Shown here: in pieces, positions 1 to 8,768 of the stretch | Position numbering within the stretch: position 1 is the stretch's first letter | Layout: every line of letters begins with the position of its first letter | NCBI RefSeq assembly: GCF_014192515.1 | Contig: NZ_JACHYB010000001.1 | Coordinates: forward strand, 1,178,001 to 1,242,000 | Length of the DNA: 64,000 nucleotides | Direction of reading: 5' to 3' | Origin: Microbacter margulisiae | GTDB lineage: Bacteria > Bacteroidota > Bacteroidia > Bacteroidales > Paludibacteraceae | The notes under the pieces: generated by a model | Told to the model about the DNA's origin: nothing | Databases searched by the model: none | The model's input: only the letters and a program-made list of their open reading frames with translations | Translations under genes and position numbers: made by a program

Positions 1-1098
1 AATTACACCATCATTAATAATATAATGTTTTGATCCGTAAGTCAATGTCCAATTATGGAGTGAAATTGGAAAACTACAGCGATTATACAATTCAATATAT
101 TGCACTTCAGGTAAACTAACGCTTGGAGCCGGATTAACCATCAATTCATTGAAAATCACATCTCCAAAGGAAATTGGGAAAAGACCAAATGACAGAGTAT
201 CAGGCAACATCACATTTCCGGCTAAATCCTCTATTTGTAATAGCGTTAACGAATATGATTCACGAGTCGGAATCGAATGATCAAAAGTAATGAGTAAATG
301 ATTCTCCGAAAGGGATGTTTGGTAATTTAGCAAAGGAGCAAACTGAAATTGGGCATGTTGAAGCGATACATCTTTGGAAAAAACAATCTCTAATTGTGTT
401 TGGTTGATCATCCGATAAGAAACAACAGACAAAGGGACTCGATCTTCGAAAGAAGTTCCGGTTACTTTAAAATCATCAAAAGCATAGTTTGCACTATTAG
501 TCGATGAATACTTACAAAAAATGCCAGAATAGCAACTTTTCTGCATGGTTATATCATTCGCCATTCCTTCCAGAACAAAATTTGTATCCTTAGGCAATTT
601 TGAATAAAGAGCCCAATTCCCTATTGTATCACGCGTCACCTTTACAATAACCTCTGTGGCATTGCCTGAAATTGGCAACCGATTGGCTTGACTGCCGATC
701 AGTTTGGTTCTTGACGAACCCTGCTGCCGGTACAACGTGATAGATTTATCTGTATTCCCTATCATTATGTAATAGCCATTCAATGATCCGGACAAGTTTA
801 CACTATCGGAAACTAAATAGAAGTTGACATAATTGGCGCTTGTCAATAATAATCCAGCTTTCAGGTAAAACTGCCATGAAGCATTATCAATAGCTTTCGA
901 AGAAGTTGATAAATAAGCCGACGAAGTAATTTTGGGTGCATTTAGCTGTAATTGTTCAGAATCGTTGACAATAAACTTATCCGTTGAACCTGACCAAATA
1001 GGATTTTTTGAAAAGTCCTTATCCGAGAAGGAATCCTCAAACTGGGCACACAGTCCACATGGAGCAAAAAGCAACAAAAAAGCAATAATGTTCTTCAT
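1..1098 (-). CDS. Exported lamin-tail-domain protein (C-terminus outside the window)
   Basis: This partial gene reads from an ATG at 1098 down to base 1, giving 366 residues with no in-frame stop. It begins with a signal peptide: Lys near the start, a hydrophobic run, then a likely cleavage after LCA, giving mature QFEDSF. The middle resembles the beta-rich N-terminal part of exported Bacteroidota proteins. From about residue 310 the segment FGDVIFNELMVNPAPS followed by EYIELYN-like residues matches the start of a lamin-tail domain. Such proteins are usually large, carry several of these domains and are secreted or surface-attached; that is family knowledge, not visible here. It is divergent from asd across about 120 bp. 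Its binding target is unknown. Confidence 0.75.
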   Translation of the reverse strand, partial: MKNIIAFLLLFAPCGLCAQFEDSFSDKDFSKNPIWSGSTDKFIVNDSEQLQLNAPKITSSAYLSTSSKAIDNASWQFYLKAGLLLTSANYVNFYLVSDSVNLSGSLNGYYIMIGNTDKSITLYRQQGSSRTKLIGSQANRLPISGNATEVIVKVTRDTIGNWALYSKLPKDTNFVLEGMANDITMQKSCYSGIFCKYSSTNSANYAFDDFKVTGTSFEDRVPLSVVSYRMINQTQLEIVFSKDVSLQHAQFQFAPLLNYQTSLSENHLLITFDHSIPTRESYSLTLLQIEDLAGNVMLPDTLSFGLFPISFGDVIFNELMVNPAPSVSLPEVQYIELYNRCSFPISLHNWTLTYGSKHYIINDGVI

Positions 1099-1125
1099 AG
1101 TGACAGCAATATCAATAAAATGGCG

Positions 1126-1133
1126 TAATTTTG
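1126..1133 (+). promoter_or_regulatory. Possible -7 element for asd
   Basis: TAATTTTG fits the Bacteroidota -7 consensus TAnnTTTG and lies 87 bp before the asd ATG. No convincing -33 TTTG sits 19-21 bp upstream, so this is tentative. Confidence 0.35.
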
Positions 1134-1220
1134 CAGCATATTTAAATAGCTTGGAATACCAAGCACCAACAAAAGTGCATAAAAGTACGATAAGTTTTTT
1201 AATTTTACAATACATAAAAA

Positions 1221-2228
1221 ATGAAAATTGCAATCGTTGGCGCCAGCGGAGCCGTAGGTCAAGAATTTCTCAAAGTATTAGAAGAAAGAGCATTCCCAAT
1301 GGATGAGTTACTTTTATTTGGCTCATCACGTAGTGCGGGAACATCATATACTTTCAACGGAAAAACAATACTGGTCAAAGAATTAAAACATAACGACGAT
1401 TTTAAGGGGGTTGATATAGCTTTTGTCTCAGCAGGAGCAAGTATTTCTAAAGAATATGCAGATACCATTACCAAGTTTGGTGCCGTTATGATCGACAATT
1501 CAAGTGCTTTCCGCATGGATGAAGATGTTCCTTTGGTTGTTCCTGAAGTGAATCCTGCAGATGCAAAAGTACGTCCACGTAACATAATTGCAAATCCAAA
1601 CTGCACCACCATCCAATTGGTTGTAGCATTGAAACCTCTGAATGATATCTCTCCCATTCAGCGTGTTCATGTATCAACCTATCAGGCAGCCAGCGGAGCA
1701 GGGGCAGCCGCCATGAATGAATTAATGGAACAATACAAGCAAGTTATCAACGGAGAACCTGTGACAGTTTCAAAATTTGCTTATCAGTTGGCATTTAACA
1801 TGATCCCTCAGGTTGATGTATTCATGGACAATGGATACACCAAGGAAGAAATGAAGATGTATAATGAAACTCGTAAAATTATGCATACCCAAGCAGAAGT
1901 CAGCGCTACGTGCGTTCGGGTTCCTTCCTTACGGGCTCATTCCGAATCTATTTGGATTGAAACGCAAGCTCCTATTTCAGTTGAAAACGCGCGACAAGCC
2001 TTTAGCCAAGCGGAAGGTGTTGTGATTGAAGACAATCCAAACGAAAAGATTTATCCTATGCCCTTGTTTGTCTCAGGAAAGGATCCTGTTTATGTAGGCC
2101 GTATTCGCAAAGATTTAACAAACCAAAAAGGCTTGACATTCTGGTCTGTAAGTGATCAAATCCGAAAGGGAGCCGCTTTAAACGCAGTGCAGATTGCTGA
2201 ATACCTAATTCGTGAAAATGCTTTGTAA
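1221..2228 (+). CDS. asd: Aspartate-semialdehyde dehydrogenase
   Basis: This enzyme reduces aspartyl phosphate to aspartate semialdehyde with NADPH, the branch point for lysine/diaminopimelate, threonine and methionine synthesis in the cytoplasm. The protein has 335 residues, normal for the family. The N-terminal Rossmann motif GASGAVGQ is at residues 7-14 and the catalytic cysteine is Cys128 in NPNCTTIQ. The later [11 protein letters not shown] segment also fits the family. The start is the first ATG after an A-rich stretch. It is followed at 72 bp by queC, which has its own strong promoter, so asd is probably monocistronic. An alternative reading as N-acetyl-glutamyl-phosphate reductase is excluded by the overall motif pattern. 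Confidence 0.95.
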   Translation: MKIAIVGASGAVGQEFLKVLEERAFPMDELLLFGSSRSAGTSYTFNGKTILVKELKHNDDFKGVDIAFVSAGASISKEYADTITKFGAVMIDNSSAFRMDEDVPLVVPEVNPADAKVRPRNIIANPNCTTIQLVVALKPLNDISPIQRVHVSTYQAASGAGAAAMNELMEQYKQVINGEPVTVSKFAYQLAFNMIPQVDVFMDNGYTKEEMKMYNETRKIMHTQAEVSATCVRVPSLRAHSESIWIETQAPISVENARQAFSQAEGVVIEDNPNEKIYPMPLFVSGKDPVYVGRIRKDLTNQKGLTFWSVSDQIRKGAALNAVQIAEYLIRENAL

Positions 2229-2238
2229 CCTATTCCTG

Positions 2239-2270
2239 TTTGGCAGGTTCTTATGTTTAGATTATCTTTG
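2239..2270 (+). promoter_or_regulatory. Promoter of queC
   Basis: TTTG at 2239-2242 and TATCTTTG at 2263-2270 are separated by 20 bp, an excellent match to the Bacteroidota housekeeping promoter. Transcription should begin near 2275, giving a leader of about 25 nt. Confidence 0.75.
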
Positions 2271-2271
2271 T

Positions 2272-2286
2272 ATCGTTAATAACGAT
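2272..2286. promoter_or_regulatory. Perfect palindrome at the queC transcription start
   Basis: ATCGTTA-A-TAACGAT is a perfect inverted repeat with 7-bp arms and a 1-bp centre, placed two bases after the -7 box. The position suits a repressor operator; the one-base centre is too tight for an RNA hairpin as drawn. No regulator is encoded next to it. Confidence 0.45.
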
Positions 2287-2300
2287 CTTATTTAAAACTT

Positions 2301-2942
2301 ATGAATGCCTTATTGATCTATTCGGGAGGAATGGACAGTACTACGCTTTTATACCAATATCAAAAAGAAATACAACTTGCTGTATCTTTTCATTATGGGT
2401 CTAAACACAATGATCGGGAAATTGTTTACGCTGAACAAAATTGTAAAGATTTCGGAATCGAACATATTACGATTCGGCTTGATTTTATGAATCAATACTT
2501 CAGAAGTGATTTATTGCAAACCGGAGGTGCAATTCCCGAAGGCCATTATGCTGATGAGAATATGAAGCAGACCATTGTCCCGTTTCGCAATGGTATAATG
2601 TTAAGTATTGCAGTTGGCCTGGCAGAGAGCAGGGAACTTGACACGGTTCTTTTGGGAAATCATTTTGGAGATCACGCTATTTATCCTGATTGTCGTCGTT
2701 CATTTATCGACGCTTTTGCCGAAGCCGCACACGCAGGAACCGTAAAAGGTATTTCAGTTGTTTCTCCATATTGTGATTTGACGAAACGGGAGATTGCCTT
2801 AATCGGCAAATCAATTCATGTTAATTTTGCCAATACCTATTCATGTTATAACGGACGGGAAAAACACTGCGGAAAATGTGGTACGTGTATCGAACGGAAA
2901 GAGGCTCTTGAAGGCTTTGATCCCACAGAATACGAAGCCTGA
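2301..2942 (+). CDS. queC: 7-cyano-7-deazaguanine (preQ0) synthase
   Basis: QueC converts 7-carboxy-7-deazaguanine to preQ0 using ATP and ammonia, a step toward queuosine in tRNA. The 213-residue protein has the PP-loop SGGMDS at residues 8-13 and a C-terminal zinc site visible as YSCYNG followed by CGKCGTC (about residues 182-196). Length and motifs are typical. QueD, QueE and QueF are not in the window, so the rest of the pathway lies elsewhere. The next gene, a TauE-type exporter, starts 39 bp downstream on the same strand and may be cotranscribed. No preQ1-riboswitch-like structure fits in the short leader. Confidence 0.95.
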   Translation: MNALLIYSGGMDSTTLLYQYQKEIQLAVSFHYGSKHNDREIVYAEQNCKDFGIEHITIRLDFMNQYFRSDLLQTGGAIPEGHYADENMKQTIVPFRNGIMLSIAVGLAESRELDTVLLGNHFGDHAIYPDCRRSFIDAFAEAAHAGTVKGISVVSPYCDLTKREIALIGKSIHVNFANTYSCYNGREKHCGKCGTCIERKEALEGFDPTEYEA

Positions 2943-2981
2943 TCCACTGTTATTTTAATAAGTTCATCTAATTTTTTCACA

Positions 2982-3788
2982 ATGCACATTGATTTAACCA
3001 CTGTAGAAATCGGCATGTTAGTGTTGGGTTTTATTACAGGCATTCTTTCCGGCTTTTTCGGTATCGGGGGAGGAGTTGTTTTGGTACCTACCCTAATCGC
3101 CATTTTCGGATTCCCCATTCTAAATGCAAACGCTATCTCATTAGCAGCCATGTTATTACCCGTTAGCATATTAGGTGTAGTTGCTTTTTATAAAGCAGGT
3201 TACATTGATATTAAGAATGCGCTGTGGATTTCGCTGGGTCTTATGGGAGGATCTTACTTTGGCGCGTATTTTGCTGTCAATATCAACAGTGCCCTCCTGA
3301 CCAAATTATACGCAGCTTTCCTCCTCTATATCAGCATCGAATATTTGGACATTCCCTCTTATTTCAAGAAGAAGAAATCAATAGAAACAGAAAAAGCCCC
3401 CACTGCTGACTATACGCCACGAAACAAATCTGCCTGGGCATTTATCTTATTAGGTATCATGGCAGGAATTCTGGCAGGTATGTTTGGCAAAGGTGGAGGT
3501 ATTGTTATTGTCCCTGCACTGGTAAAGCTTTTCCGTTATCACCCAAAAGCTGCGGCTGCAACATCATTAGCGGCACTTCAATTACCTGTCGGGCTTCCCA
3601 GTGTAATTGTGTATGCCCACAGCGGCCACCTGAATTTCCTTTATGCAGGGTTAATTGCTATTGGTATTGTTTTTGGCGCTTTTTTCGGATCGATTGTTGC
3701 TGTAAAACTGCCAACTTCAATTTTCAAAAAGGCATTTGCCATTTTCTTATTAATAGTGGCGATTGACATTGTTTCCAAATACTTATAA
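2982..3788 (+). CDS. TauE/SafE-family (sulfite exporter-like) membrane protein
   Basis: This 268-residue, roughly eight-helix membrane protein belongs to the TauE/SafE (TSUP) family of small-anion or sulfonate transporters. The two halves show the family's internal repeat: GFFGIGGGVVLVPTLI near residues 24-39 and GMFGKGGGIVIVPALV near residues 164-180, joined by a charged cytoplasmic loop (residues 125-150). Substrates across the family include sulfite, sulfoacetate and other organosulfur compounds; which applies here cannot be told. It follows queC by 39 bp and converges with tyrS across a shared bidirectional terminator. Confidence 0.85.
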   Translation: MHIDLTTVEIGMLVLGFITGILSGFFGIGGGVVLVPTLIAIFGFPILNANAISLAAMLLPVSILGVVAFYKAGYIDIKNALWISLGLMGGSYFGAYFAVNINSALLTKLYAAFLLYISIEYLDIPSYFKKKKSIETEKAPTADYTPRNKSAWAFILLGIMAGILAGMFGKGGGIVIVPALVKLFRYHPKAAAATSLAALQLPVGLPSVIVYAHSGHLNFLYAGLIAIGIVFGAFFGSIVAVKLPTSIFKKAFAIFLLIVAIDIVSKYL

Positions 3789-3789
3789 G

Positions 3790-3823
3790 AAAGGCAGTGA
3801 TGATGGATTATCTCACTGCCTTT
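3790..3823. terminator. Bidirectional terminator between the exporter gene and tyrS
   Basis: AAAGGCAGTGA at 3790-3800 pairs perfectly with TCACTGCCTTT at 3813-3823 around a 12-nt loop. It lies between two convergent stop codons, and T-rich flanks occur on both strands. Confidence 0.8.
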
Positions 3824-3848
3824 ACTTTATGTATAATAGATATTTAGA

Positions 3849-5141
3849 CTATTTAACAACAATCAGATAATAATTCTTTTTGCCTTTTTGGATTAATAAG
3901 TAACGATTACTCAGTAAGTCTTCCGAAGTAACAATACGATCTGGCTCCGCGAGTTTTTCTTTGTTTACAGACACTCCGCCACCAGTTATCAGCTTACGCA
4001 TTTCTCCTTTTGAAGGAAAAATCTGGCACTTTTCAACTAATAAATCAATTGCTTTGACGCCTTCGGACAACAGCATCGCAGGCACATCAAACTGAGGTAC
4101 TCCATCAAAAACTGCCAAGAAAGTTTCTTCATCAAGCTTTTTCAATTGTTCGGAAGTTGAGTTTCCAAACAAGATATTCGAAGCCTCAACGGCAGCTATA
4201 TAGTCTGCTTCAGAATGCACCATGATTGTTATTTCGCGAGCTAATGCTTTTTGCAGAGGGCGTAAATGTGGAGCTTCAGCTTGCTGTCTGGTCAACCCGG
4301 CAATTTCTTCCTGAGAAAGAAAAGTAAATATCTTGACATATTTTTCAGCATCAGCATCACTCACATTAAGCCAAAACTGATAAAACTTATAGGGGGAAGT
4401 ATAACGCCTATCCAACCAGACGTTTCCAGATTCGGTTTTCCCAAATTTGCCGCCATCGGCTTTTGTAATCAATGGGCAAGTAAGAGCAAAAGCCTCACCG
4501 CTTGCTTTCCGGCGAATCAGTTCAGTGCCAGTCGTAATATTTCCCCATTGATCAGAACCTCCCATTTGCAAACAACAATTTTTATGCTGGTATAGATACA
4601 GGAAATCATATCCCTGAACCAATTGATATGTAAATTCTGTGAAAGACATTCCATCAGCGGTTTCACTATTCAGTCGTTTCTTGACAGAATCTTTTGCCAT
4701 CATATAATTTACGGTAATGTGCTTACCCACATCGCGAATAAAATCAAGGAAAGAGATGTCTTTCATCCAGTCATAATTATTGACCAATTCTGCTGCATTA
4801 GGGGCATCAGAATCAAAGTCAAGGAAACGTGCCAATTGTTGTTTGATGGCCTCCTGATTATGGCGTAACGTATCTTCACTTAACAAATTGCGTTCCTGTG
4901 ATTTTCCTGAAGGGTCGCCGATCATCCCAGTTGCACCACCAACCAAAGCTAGTGGTTTGTGGCCACAGCGTTGAAAATGCTTTAACATCATAACGCCAAC
5001 GAGGTGCCCGATATGTAACGAATCGGCTGTAGGATCAATGCCTACATAACCTACTCCCATTTGTGTTGCAAGTACCTCTTCCACTCCTGGCATCATATCG
5101 TGGATCATGCCCCTCCATTTCAGTTCTTCGATAAAATTCAT
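3849..5141 (-). CDS. tyrS: Tyrosyl-tRNA synthetase
   Basis: This cytoplasmic class I synthetase charges tRNA-Tyr. The 430-residue protein has the HIGH motif at residues 43-46 (SLHIGH) and the KMSKS-equivalent KFGKT near residue 232, the form normal for bacterial TyrRS. The tyrosine-binding [10 protein letters not shown] and [10 protein letters not shown] segments are present, and an S4-like RNA-binding domain ends the protein ([15 protein letters not shown]). The first ATG matches the usual Bacteroidales N-terminus (MNFIEEL). It is transcribed alone, with no T-box-like leader upstream. Confidence 0.96.
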   Translation of the reverse strand: MNFIEELKWRGMIHDMMPGVEEVLATQMGVGYVGIDPTADSLHIGHLVGVMMLKHFQRCGHKPLALVGGATGMIGDPSGKSQERNLLSEDTLRHNQEAIKQQLARFLDFDSDAPNAAELVNNYDWMKDISFLDFIRDVGKHITVNYMMAKDSVKKRLNSETADGMSFTEFTYQLVQGYDFLYLYQHKNCCLQMGGSDQWGNITTGTELIRRKASGEAFALTCPLITKADGGKFGKTESGNVWLDRRYTSPYKFYQFWLNVSDADAEKYVKIFTFLSQEEIAGLTRQQAEAPHLRPLQKALAREITIMVHSEADYIAAVEASNILFGNSTSEQLKKLDEETFLAVFDGVPQFDVPAMLLSEGVKAIDLLVEKCQIFPSKGEMRKLITGGGVSVNKEKLAEPDRIVTSEDLLSNRYLLIQKGKKNYYLIVVK

Positions 5142-5457
5142 TCCAAAATTATTTGTTAGTTCAAAAACAGATAAAAATCATGAGATTACTCCCATTCATT
5201 TAGTAGCAAAAAATTTATTACTTTCCTATTAGATGTACAAAGAATATGCGAAGACAAAGTTCGCCAATTTTGTTAATACTCGCAAGTTATTTCCCATGTG
5301 CCACAAAAAAAGCCAACAACACAATCAACAGATGTTGTTAGCTTATAAGCATTGGGCAAAAGAACCTTGTAAAGATCGTTTCTCTTCATCATTGTGACGA
5401 AAACAATCCACTAATTCAGTGCGAACAAGTAAACATTTCGATGCGTAAACGCAACAA
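5142..5457. other. Intergenic region between tyrS and the CBM48-like gene
   Basis: AT-rich. It holds the terminator of the downstream minus-strand gene (5305-5342) and presumably the tyrS promoter, for which I found no good -33/-7 pair. CAAAATTA at 5144-5151 reads as a -7 box on the minus strand but lies too close to the tyrS ATG. Confidence 0.5.
5305..5342 (-). terminator. Terminator of the CBM48-like gene
   Basis: On the minus strand GCTAACAACA pairs with TGTTGTTGGC (one G-U pair) around an 11-nt loop, followed by seven T residues. Confidence 0.8.
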
Positions 5458-5868
5458 TTAATTGTCGGAAACTTTTTTCTGCCTTGTTGTTTTAGGTTTG
5501 ACAGAATCTACCGAAATTGTTTTTTTTAATGGTTTTTTAGGTTCTTTTGTCTCCTGCAGCGGAATTACTACATTCGTTGTTCCAACCTCATTTCGTAGGA
5601 AATATTTTTCTAAGCCTGAATACAACTCTCCATTATCATAAATTTCACACCAACAGTCATAAATACTATCATAAAATTTGAATGATAATTCATTAAATTC
5701 TGCGGGTATTTTGATGGTTAGTTGCTTCGAGTTTTTTGAAAACGTACTGGCTCCTTTAATGTTCCAGTCATTAAAATTTCCCACTACACTCATTCCGGAA
5801 GCATCAAAAACATCTGACTTAAATACTACTTTCCAGTATGTATCTTCCTTTTTACAAGAAACTTTCAT
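5458..5868 (-). CDS. Small CBM48/AMPK-type glycogen-binding-like protein
   Basis: This 136-residue soluble protein has no signal peptide. Residues 8-90 resemble an early-set (CBM48 / AMPK beta glycogen-binding) domain: the segment VVGNFNDWN is the hallmark, followed by beta strands rich in aromatic residues (FKFYDSIYDCWCEIY). The last 35 residues form a Lys/Pro/Thr-rich tail (KKPLKKTISV, TRQKK) that is probably disordered and may bind nucleic acid or a protein. No enzymatic domain is attached, so it may be a carbohydrate sensor or a structural relative with another ligand. It has its own strong promoter and a terminator, making it a stand-alone transcript. Function is unassigned. Confidence 0.65.
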   Translation of the reverse strand: MKVSCKKEDTYWKVVFKSDVFDASGMSVVGNFNDWNIKGASTFSKNSKQLTIKIPAEFNELSFKFYDSIYDCWCEIYDNGELYSGLEKYFLRNEVGTTNVVIPLQETKEPKKPLKKTISVDSVKPKTTRQKKVSDN

Positions 5869-5945
5869 AGCGATCTATTTTGTAGTTATCCATTAAAATA
5901 CACAAATAAACGTAATTTTACCACAAAGGCATGCTACTGTCACCA

Positions 5946-5977
5946 CAAAGGTAACATTTAATTTTTTAGCCTGCAAA
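5946..5977 (-). promoter_or_regulatory. Promoter of the CBM48-like gene
   Basis: On the minus strand TTTG (5974-5977) and TACCTTTG (5946-5953) are 20 bp apart. The predicted leader is about 70 nt. ACCACAAAGG, containing the -7 box, is repeated about 23 bp further downstream. Confidence 0.7.
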
Positions 5978-6043
5978 TGTTTAGCCTATCATATTTCACA
6001 AATAAAAAATTTTGGAGAAGAAACAAAAACAAAATATTTATTG

Positions 6044-6051
6044 TATTTTTG
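6044..6051 (+). promoter_or_regulatory. Possible -7 element for the dihydrolipoyl dehydrogenase gene
   Basis: TATTTTTG fits TAnnTTTG and lies 94 bp before the ATG. The only upstream TTTG (6011-6014) is about 29 bp away, longer than usual. Confidence 0.45.
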
Positions 6052-6145
6052 TCCTCAAATGTTGAATGTACATTATTTGAGAGCAAATTAATGACTAATG
6101 TGGTGTTGATACACTGAAAGCTAAACCGCTTAAAGTAAATAAATT

Positions 6146-7495
6146 ATGTATGATTTAGGAATTATTGGAGGAGGTCCGGCAGGCTATACAGCCGCTGAAC
6201 GTGCAGCTGCACAAGATTTAAAAGTTATACTTTTTGAAGAGAAAAAAATCGGAGGTGTATGTTTAAACGAAGGCTGCATCCCTACCAAAGCTCTTTTACA
6301 AAGTGCACACGTGATAGAAACCATTCATCACGCTGATAAATATGGCATTTCTGTAAATGCAGAACCAACATTTAATTTAGAACAAATCATTCAACGCAAG
6401 AATCACATCGTGCATAAAATGCAAGCAGGTGTTCGGGCAAAATTAAGACACAACTTCATTACAGTAATAGAAGGACATGCTGCCATCAAAGGGAGGCAAG
6501 GTGAGCTTCTTAATGTTTCTTGTAACGATGAGATTCATGAAGTTAAAAATTTATTAATTGCTACAGGCTCCAGAGAATTTATGCCTTCAATTCCTGGTAT
6601 CGAATCAGCGTCCGTGGTAACACATCGTGACTTATTAAATTTAACAACACCGATCAATGAATTAGTGATTATTGGTGGCGGATATATTGGAATCGAATTT
6701 GCTGATTACTTTAGCAGCCTGAATACCAAGGTTACAATTGTTGAATTAAAAGATACTATATTAGAAGGTACCGACCGAGAGTTAACCGATATTCTACGTG
6801 TTGAATATGAGAAAAGAGGCATTACTTTCTATCTAAATGCACAGGTGACCCAGATAGAAGGTAACGAAGTGATTTTTACTCAAGACAAAGAAATCAAGCG
6901 CGTCAGCGGAGATAAAATATTAGTTTCGGTTGGCCGGGTGCCAAATTTAGAAGGATTTGGATTAGAAGTACTTGATATAGAAGCATATCGCAAAGGCATA
7001 CGAGTCAACAATCAGATGCAAACTTCGGAGCCAAACGTATATGCAGCCGGAGATGTAACAGGGTTTTCAAAATTAGCCCATGCCGCATACCGAGAAGCAG
7101 ACGTGGTTGTAAATACAATCAAAGGGATATATGATCCCATGAATTTCCAATCTATTCCGGGTTGTATTTTTTCCAATCCAGAAATTGCTACAGTAGGATT
7201 AACCGAAGAAGCTTTGAAAATGGCATGGATGCCTCACCGGATTGTTAAGATTCCAATGACATATTCAGGACGTTTTGAAATTGAAAACGGAGGGTTTGCC
7301 GGGCTTTGCAAATTAATTCTTGGAGACAGTGATGAGATTCTGGGAGTTCATATTATTGGAAATATGGCAACCGAAATCATTGTTTCTGCAACAATGGCTA
7401 TCAACAACAGATTCAGTGCAAAACAATGGGCAAAGAACATATTCCCTCACCCATCTGTCAGTGAAATTTTCCGCGAAGCACTTTACAAAGCATAA
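6146..7495 (+). CDS. lpdA: Dihydrolipoyl dehydrogenase (E3)
   Basis: This flavoprotein reoxidises dihydrolipoamide of 2-oxoacid dehydrogenase or glycine-cleavage complexes with NAD+. Residues 1-15 carry the FAD-binding GGGPAG fingerprint. The redox-active disulfide is Cys39/Cys44 in GVCLNEGC. The NAD domain has IIGGGYIGIE near residue 175, and the C-terminal dimer domain carries the His435/Glu440 base pair in HPSVSE. At 449 residues it is of normal length. No E1 or E2 subunit or glycine-cleavage gene lies nearby, so the partner complex is unknown. It is transcribed alone. Confidence 0.93.
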   Translation: MYDLGIIGGGPAGYTAAERAAAQDLKVILFEEKKIGGVCLNEGCIPTKALLQSAHVIETIHHADKYGISVNAEPTFNLEQIIQRKNHIVHKMQAGVRAKLRHNFITVIEGHAAIKGRQGELLNVSCNDEIHEVKNLLIATGSREFMPSIPGIESASVVTHRDLLNLTTPINELVIIGGGYIGIEFADYFSSLNTKVTIVELKDTILEGTDRELTDILRVEYEKRGITFYLNAQVTQIEGNEVIFTQDKEIKRVSGDKILVSVGRVPNLEGFGLEVLDIEAYRKGIRVNNQMQTSEPNVYAAGDVTGFSKLAHAAYREADVVVNTIKGIYDPMNFQSIPGCIFSNPEIATVGLTEEALKMAWMPHRIVKIPMTYSGRFEIENGGFAGLCKLILGDSDEILGVHIIGNMATEIIVSATMAINNRFSAKQWAKNIFPHPSVSEIFREALYKA

Positions 7496-7559
7496 ATTCA
7501 ACGTGCATTGCAGTTTTCTTATTATCTTTGACGATTCTATTTCCTCAAAGAAAAATTAT

Positions 7560-7598
7560 TCGTGGCTATGAGATGTTTTAAATTTTCTCTAGCCACGA
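7560..7598 (+). terminator. Probable terminator after lpdA
   Basis: TCGTGGCTA (7560-7568) pairs with TAGCCACGA (7590-7598); the tail is AT-rich rather than a clean T run. Confidence 0.55.
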
Positions 7599-7643
7599 GA
7601 TATTATTTTATATAAGGAATAAATCCTATTTAATGCTTATTCG

Positions 7644-8387
7644 ATGATCGAAGTTGTCAACTTAAATAAAACTTTCGAAGAAAATCATGTACTCAAAGAT
7701 GTTTCAGCCACTTTCCTGCCAGGCAAAACAAACCTCATTATCGGAAAAAGTGGTTCGGGAAAAACAGTTTTATTAAAATGTATCATAGGATTGCATAATA
7801 TTGATTCAGGGCAAATACTATACAATAAACAGAATTTGCCAGAGATGAATCCTCGCGACACAAAACTCCTTCGTCAAAAAGTGGGTATGCTTTTTCAAGG
7901 ATCTGCCCTTTTCGATTCCATATCAGTTTTGGAAAATGTTCTTTTCCCTCTGGAAATGTTTTCTTCCATGAGTAAATCAGAACAAGTAAAAAGAGCCGAA
8001 TTTTGTTTGGAAAGGGTGAATATTGATCCATCCGCTTTTTCTTTGTTCCCTGCTGAAATCAGTGGTGGGATGCAAAAACGGGTTGCAATAGCCCGCGCCA
8101 TTGTATTGAATCCATTATATCTTTTCTGCGACGAGCCCAATTCCGGCCTTGATCCCCAAACTTCACGATTAATAGACAAACTGATACACGACATCACCAT
8201 AGAGTATAAAATGACTACTATTATTAACACCCACGACATGAACTCTGTCATCGAAATAGGTGAAAATGTGATATATATTGATAACGGAGAAAAAGCCTGG
8301 CAAGGTGAGAACAAAGATATCTTCAGTACTGAGAATAAAAATCTGAATGATTTTTTGTTTGCATCTAAACTAACACAATCTAATTAA
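7644..8387 (+). CDS. MlaF-like ABC transporter ATP-binding protein
   Basis: This 247-residue ATPase has Walker A GKSGSGKT at residues 34-41, the signature ISGGMQKR near residue 140, and a Walker B ending in CDEPNSGLDP near residue 160. The pattern and the ISGGM form match the MlaF/TTG2A lipid-transport group, which works with an MlaE permease and an MCE-domain protein to move phospholipids between the membranes. In Bacteroidota the permease gene usually sits directly upstream. Here the neighbours are lpdA and a long intergenic region, so the ATPase is orphaned from its permease. MlaF is the best assignment; another importer ATPase cannot be excluded. Confidence 0.8.
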   Translation: MIEVVNLNKTFEENHVLKDVSATFLPGKTNLIIGKSGSGKTVLLKCIIGLHNIDSGQILYNKQNLPEMNPRDTKLLRQKVGMLFQGSALFDSISVLENVLFPLEMFSSMSKSEQVKRAEFCLERVNIDPSAFSLFPAEISGGMQKRVAIARAIVLNPLYLFCDEPNSGLDPQTSRLIDKLIHDITIEYKMTTIINTHDMNSVIEIGENVIYIDNGEKAWQGENKDIFSTENKNLNDFLFASKLTQSN

Positions 8388-8571
8388 AAAAAGGGATAGT
8401 CTGTATTAATAATTCTTGTACTATTCCCGCGTCTTCCTTCATACATAGAGCTTTCTTCTATTTACAATCTCAAGTTAAATTATTTCGCTGTAAAGAAATC
8501 CGTTCAAAAAGACAGATATATCTTTAATTATAATTTAACACAAACAAACAATTAAAAGTAAGATTCTCTTA

Positions 8572-8600
8572 TTGTTTCTAATAATAAAACATTACCTTTG
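8572..8600 (+). promoter_or_regulatory. Promoter P1 of the Ehr-like operon
   Basis: TTG at 8572-8574 and TACCTTTG at 8593-8600 are separated by 18 bp. Confidence 0.65.
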
Positions 8601-8629
8601 CACCATAAAAGAGAAAGACATTACATTTG
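8597..8629 (+). promoter_or_regulatory. Promoter P2 of the Ehr-like operon
   Basis: TTTG at 8597-8600 (part of the P1 -7 box) and TACATTTG at 8622-8629 are 21 bp apart. The two promoters overlap and would give starts about 29 bp apart. Confidence 0.55.
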
Positions 8630-8768
8630 TATATCCGTTTTATTTTCAGAAATATACATCTATATAAAAACGACATAATACTTCCAAACAATCTCTTTTC
8701 AGCATTACATTGAAATATTTTTTTAACAACAAGGTTTTAATGGATGCTCTAATCACTTCTGTCTAAAC

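Larger units (their letters stand above)
8388..8768. other. 381-bp regulatory region before the Ehr-like operon
   Basis: AT-rich non-coding DNA with two good Bacteroidota promoters near its middle and a leader of roughly 130-160 nt. An eight-codon open frame (8740-8766, MDALITSV) ends 2 bp before the first Ehr ATG. No strong terminator for the preceding gene is evident. Confidence 0.6.

Noticed and set aside
932..1306. 124-codon plus-strand frame near the left edge
   Set aside because: It lies antisense to the lamin-tail gene and overlaps the asd start.
2243..2300. preQ1 riboswitch before queC
   Set aside because: The leader is only about 25 nt and lacks the C-rich loop and A-rich tail of known preQ1 aptamers.
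5144..5151. -7-like box for tyrS
   Set aside because: It is 3 bp from the ATG, and no -33 element is at the right distance.
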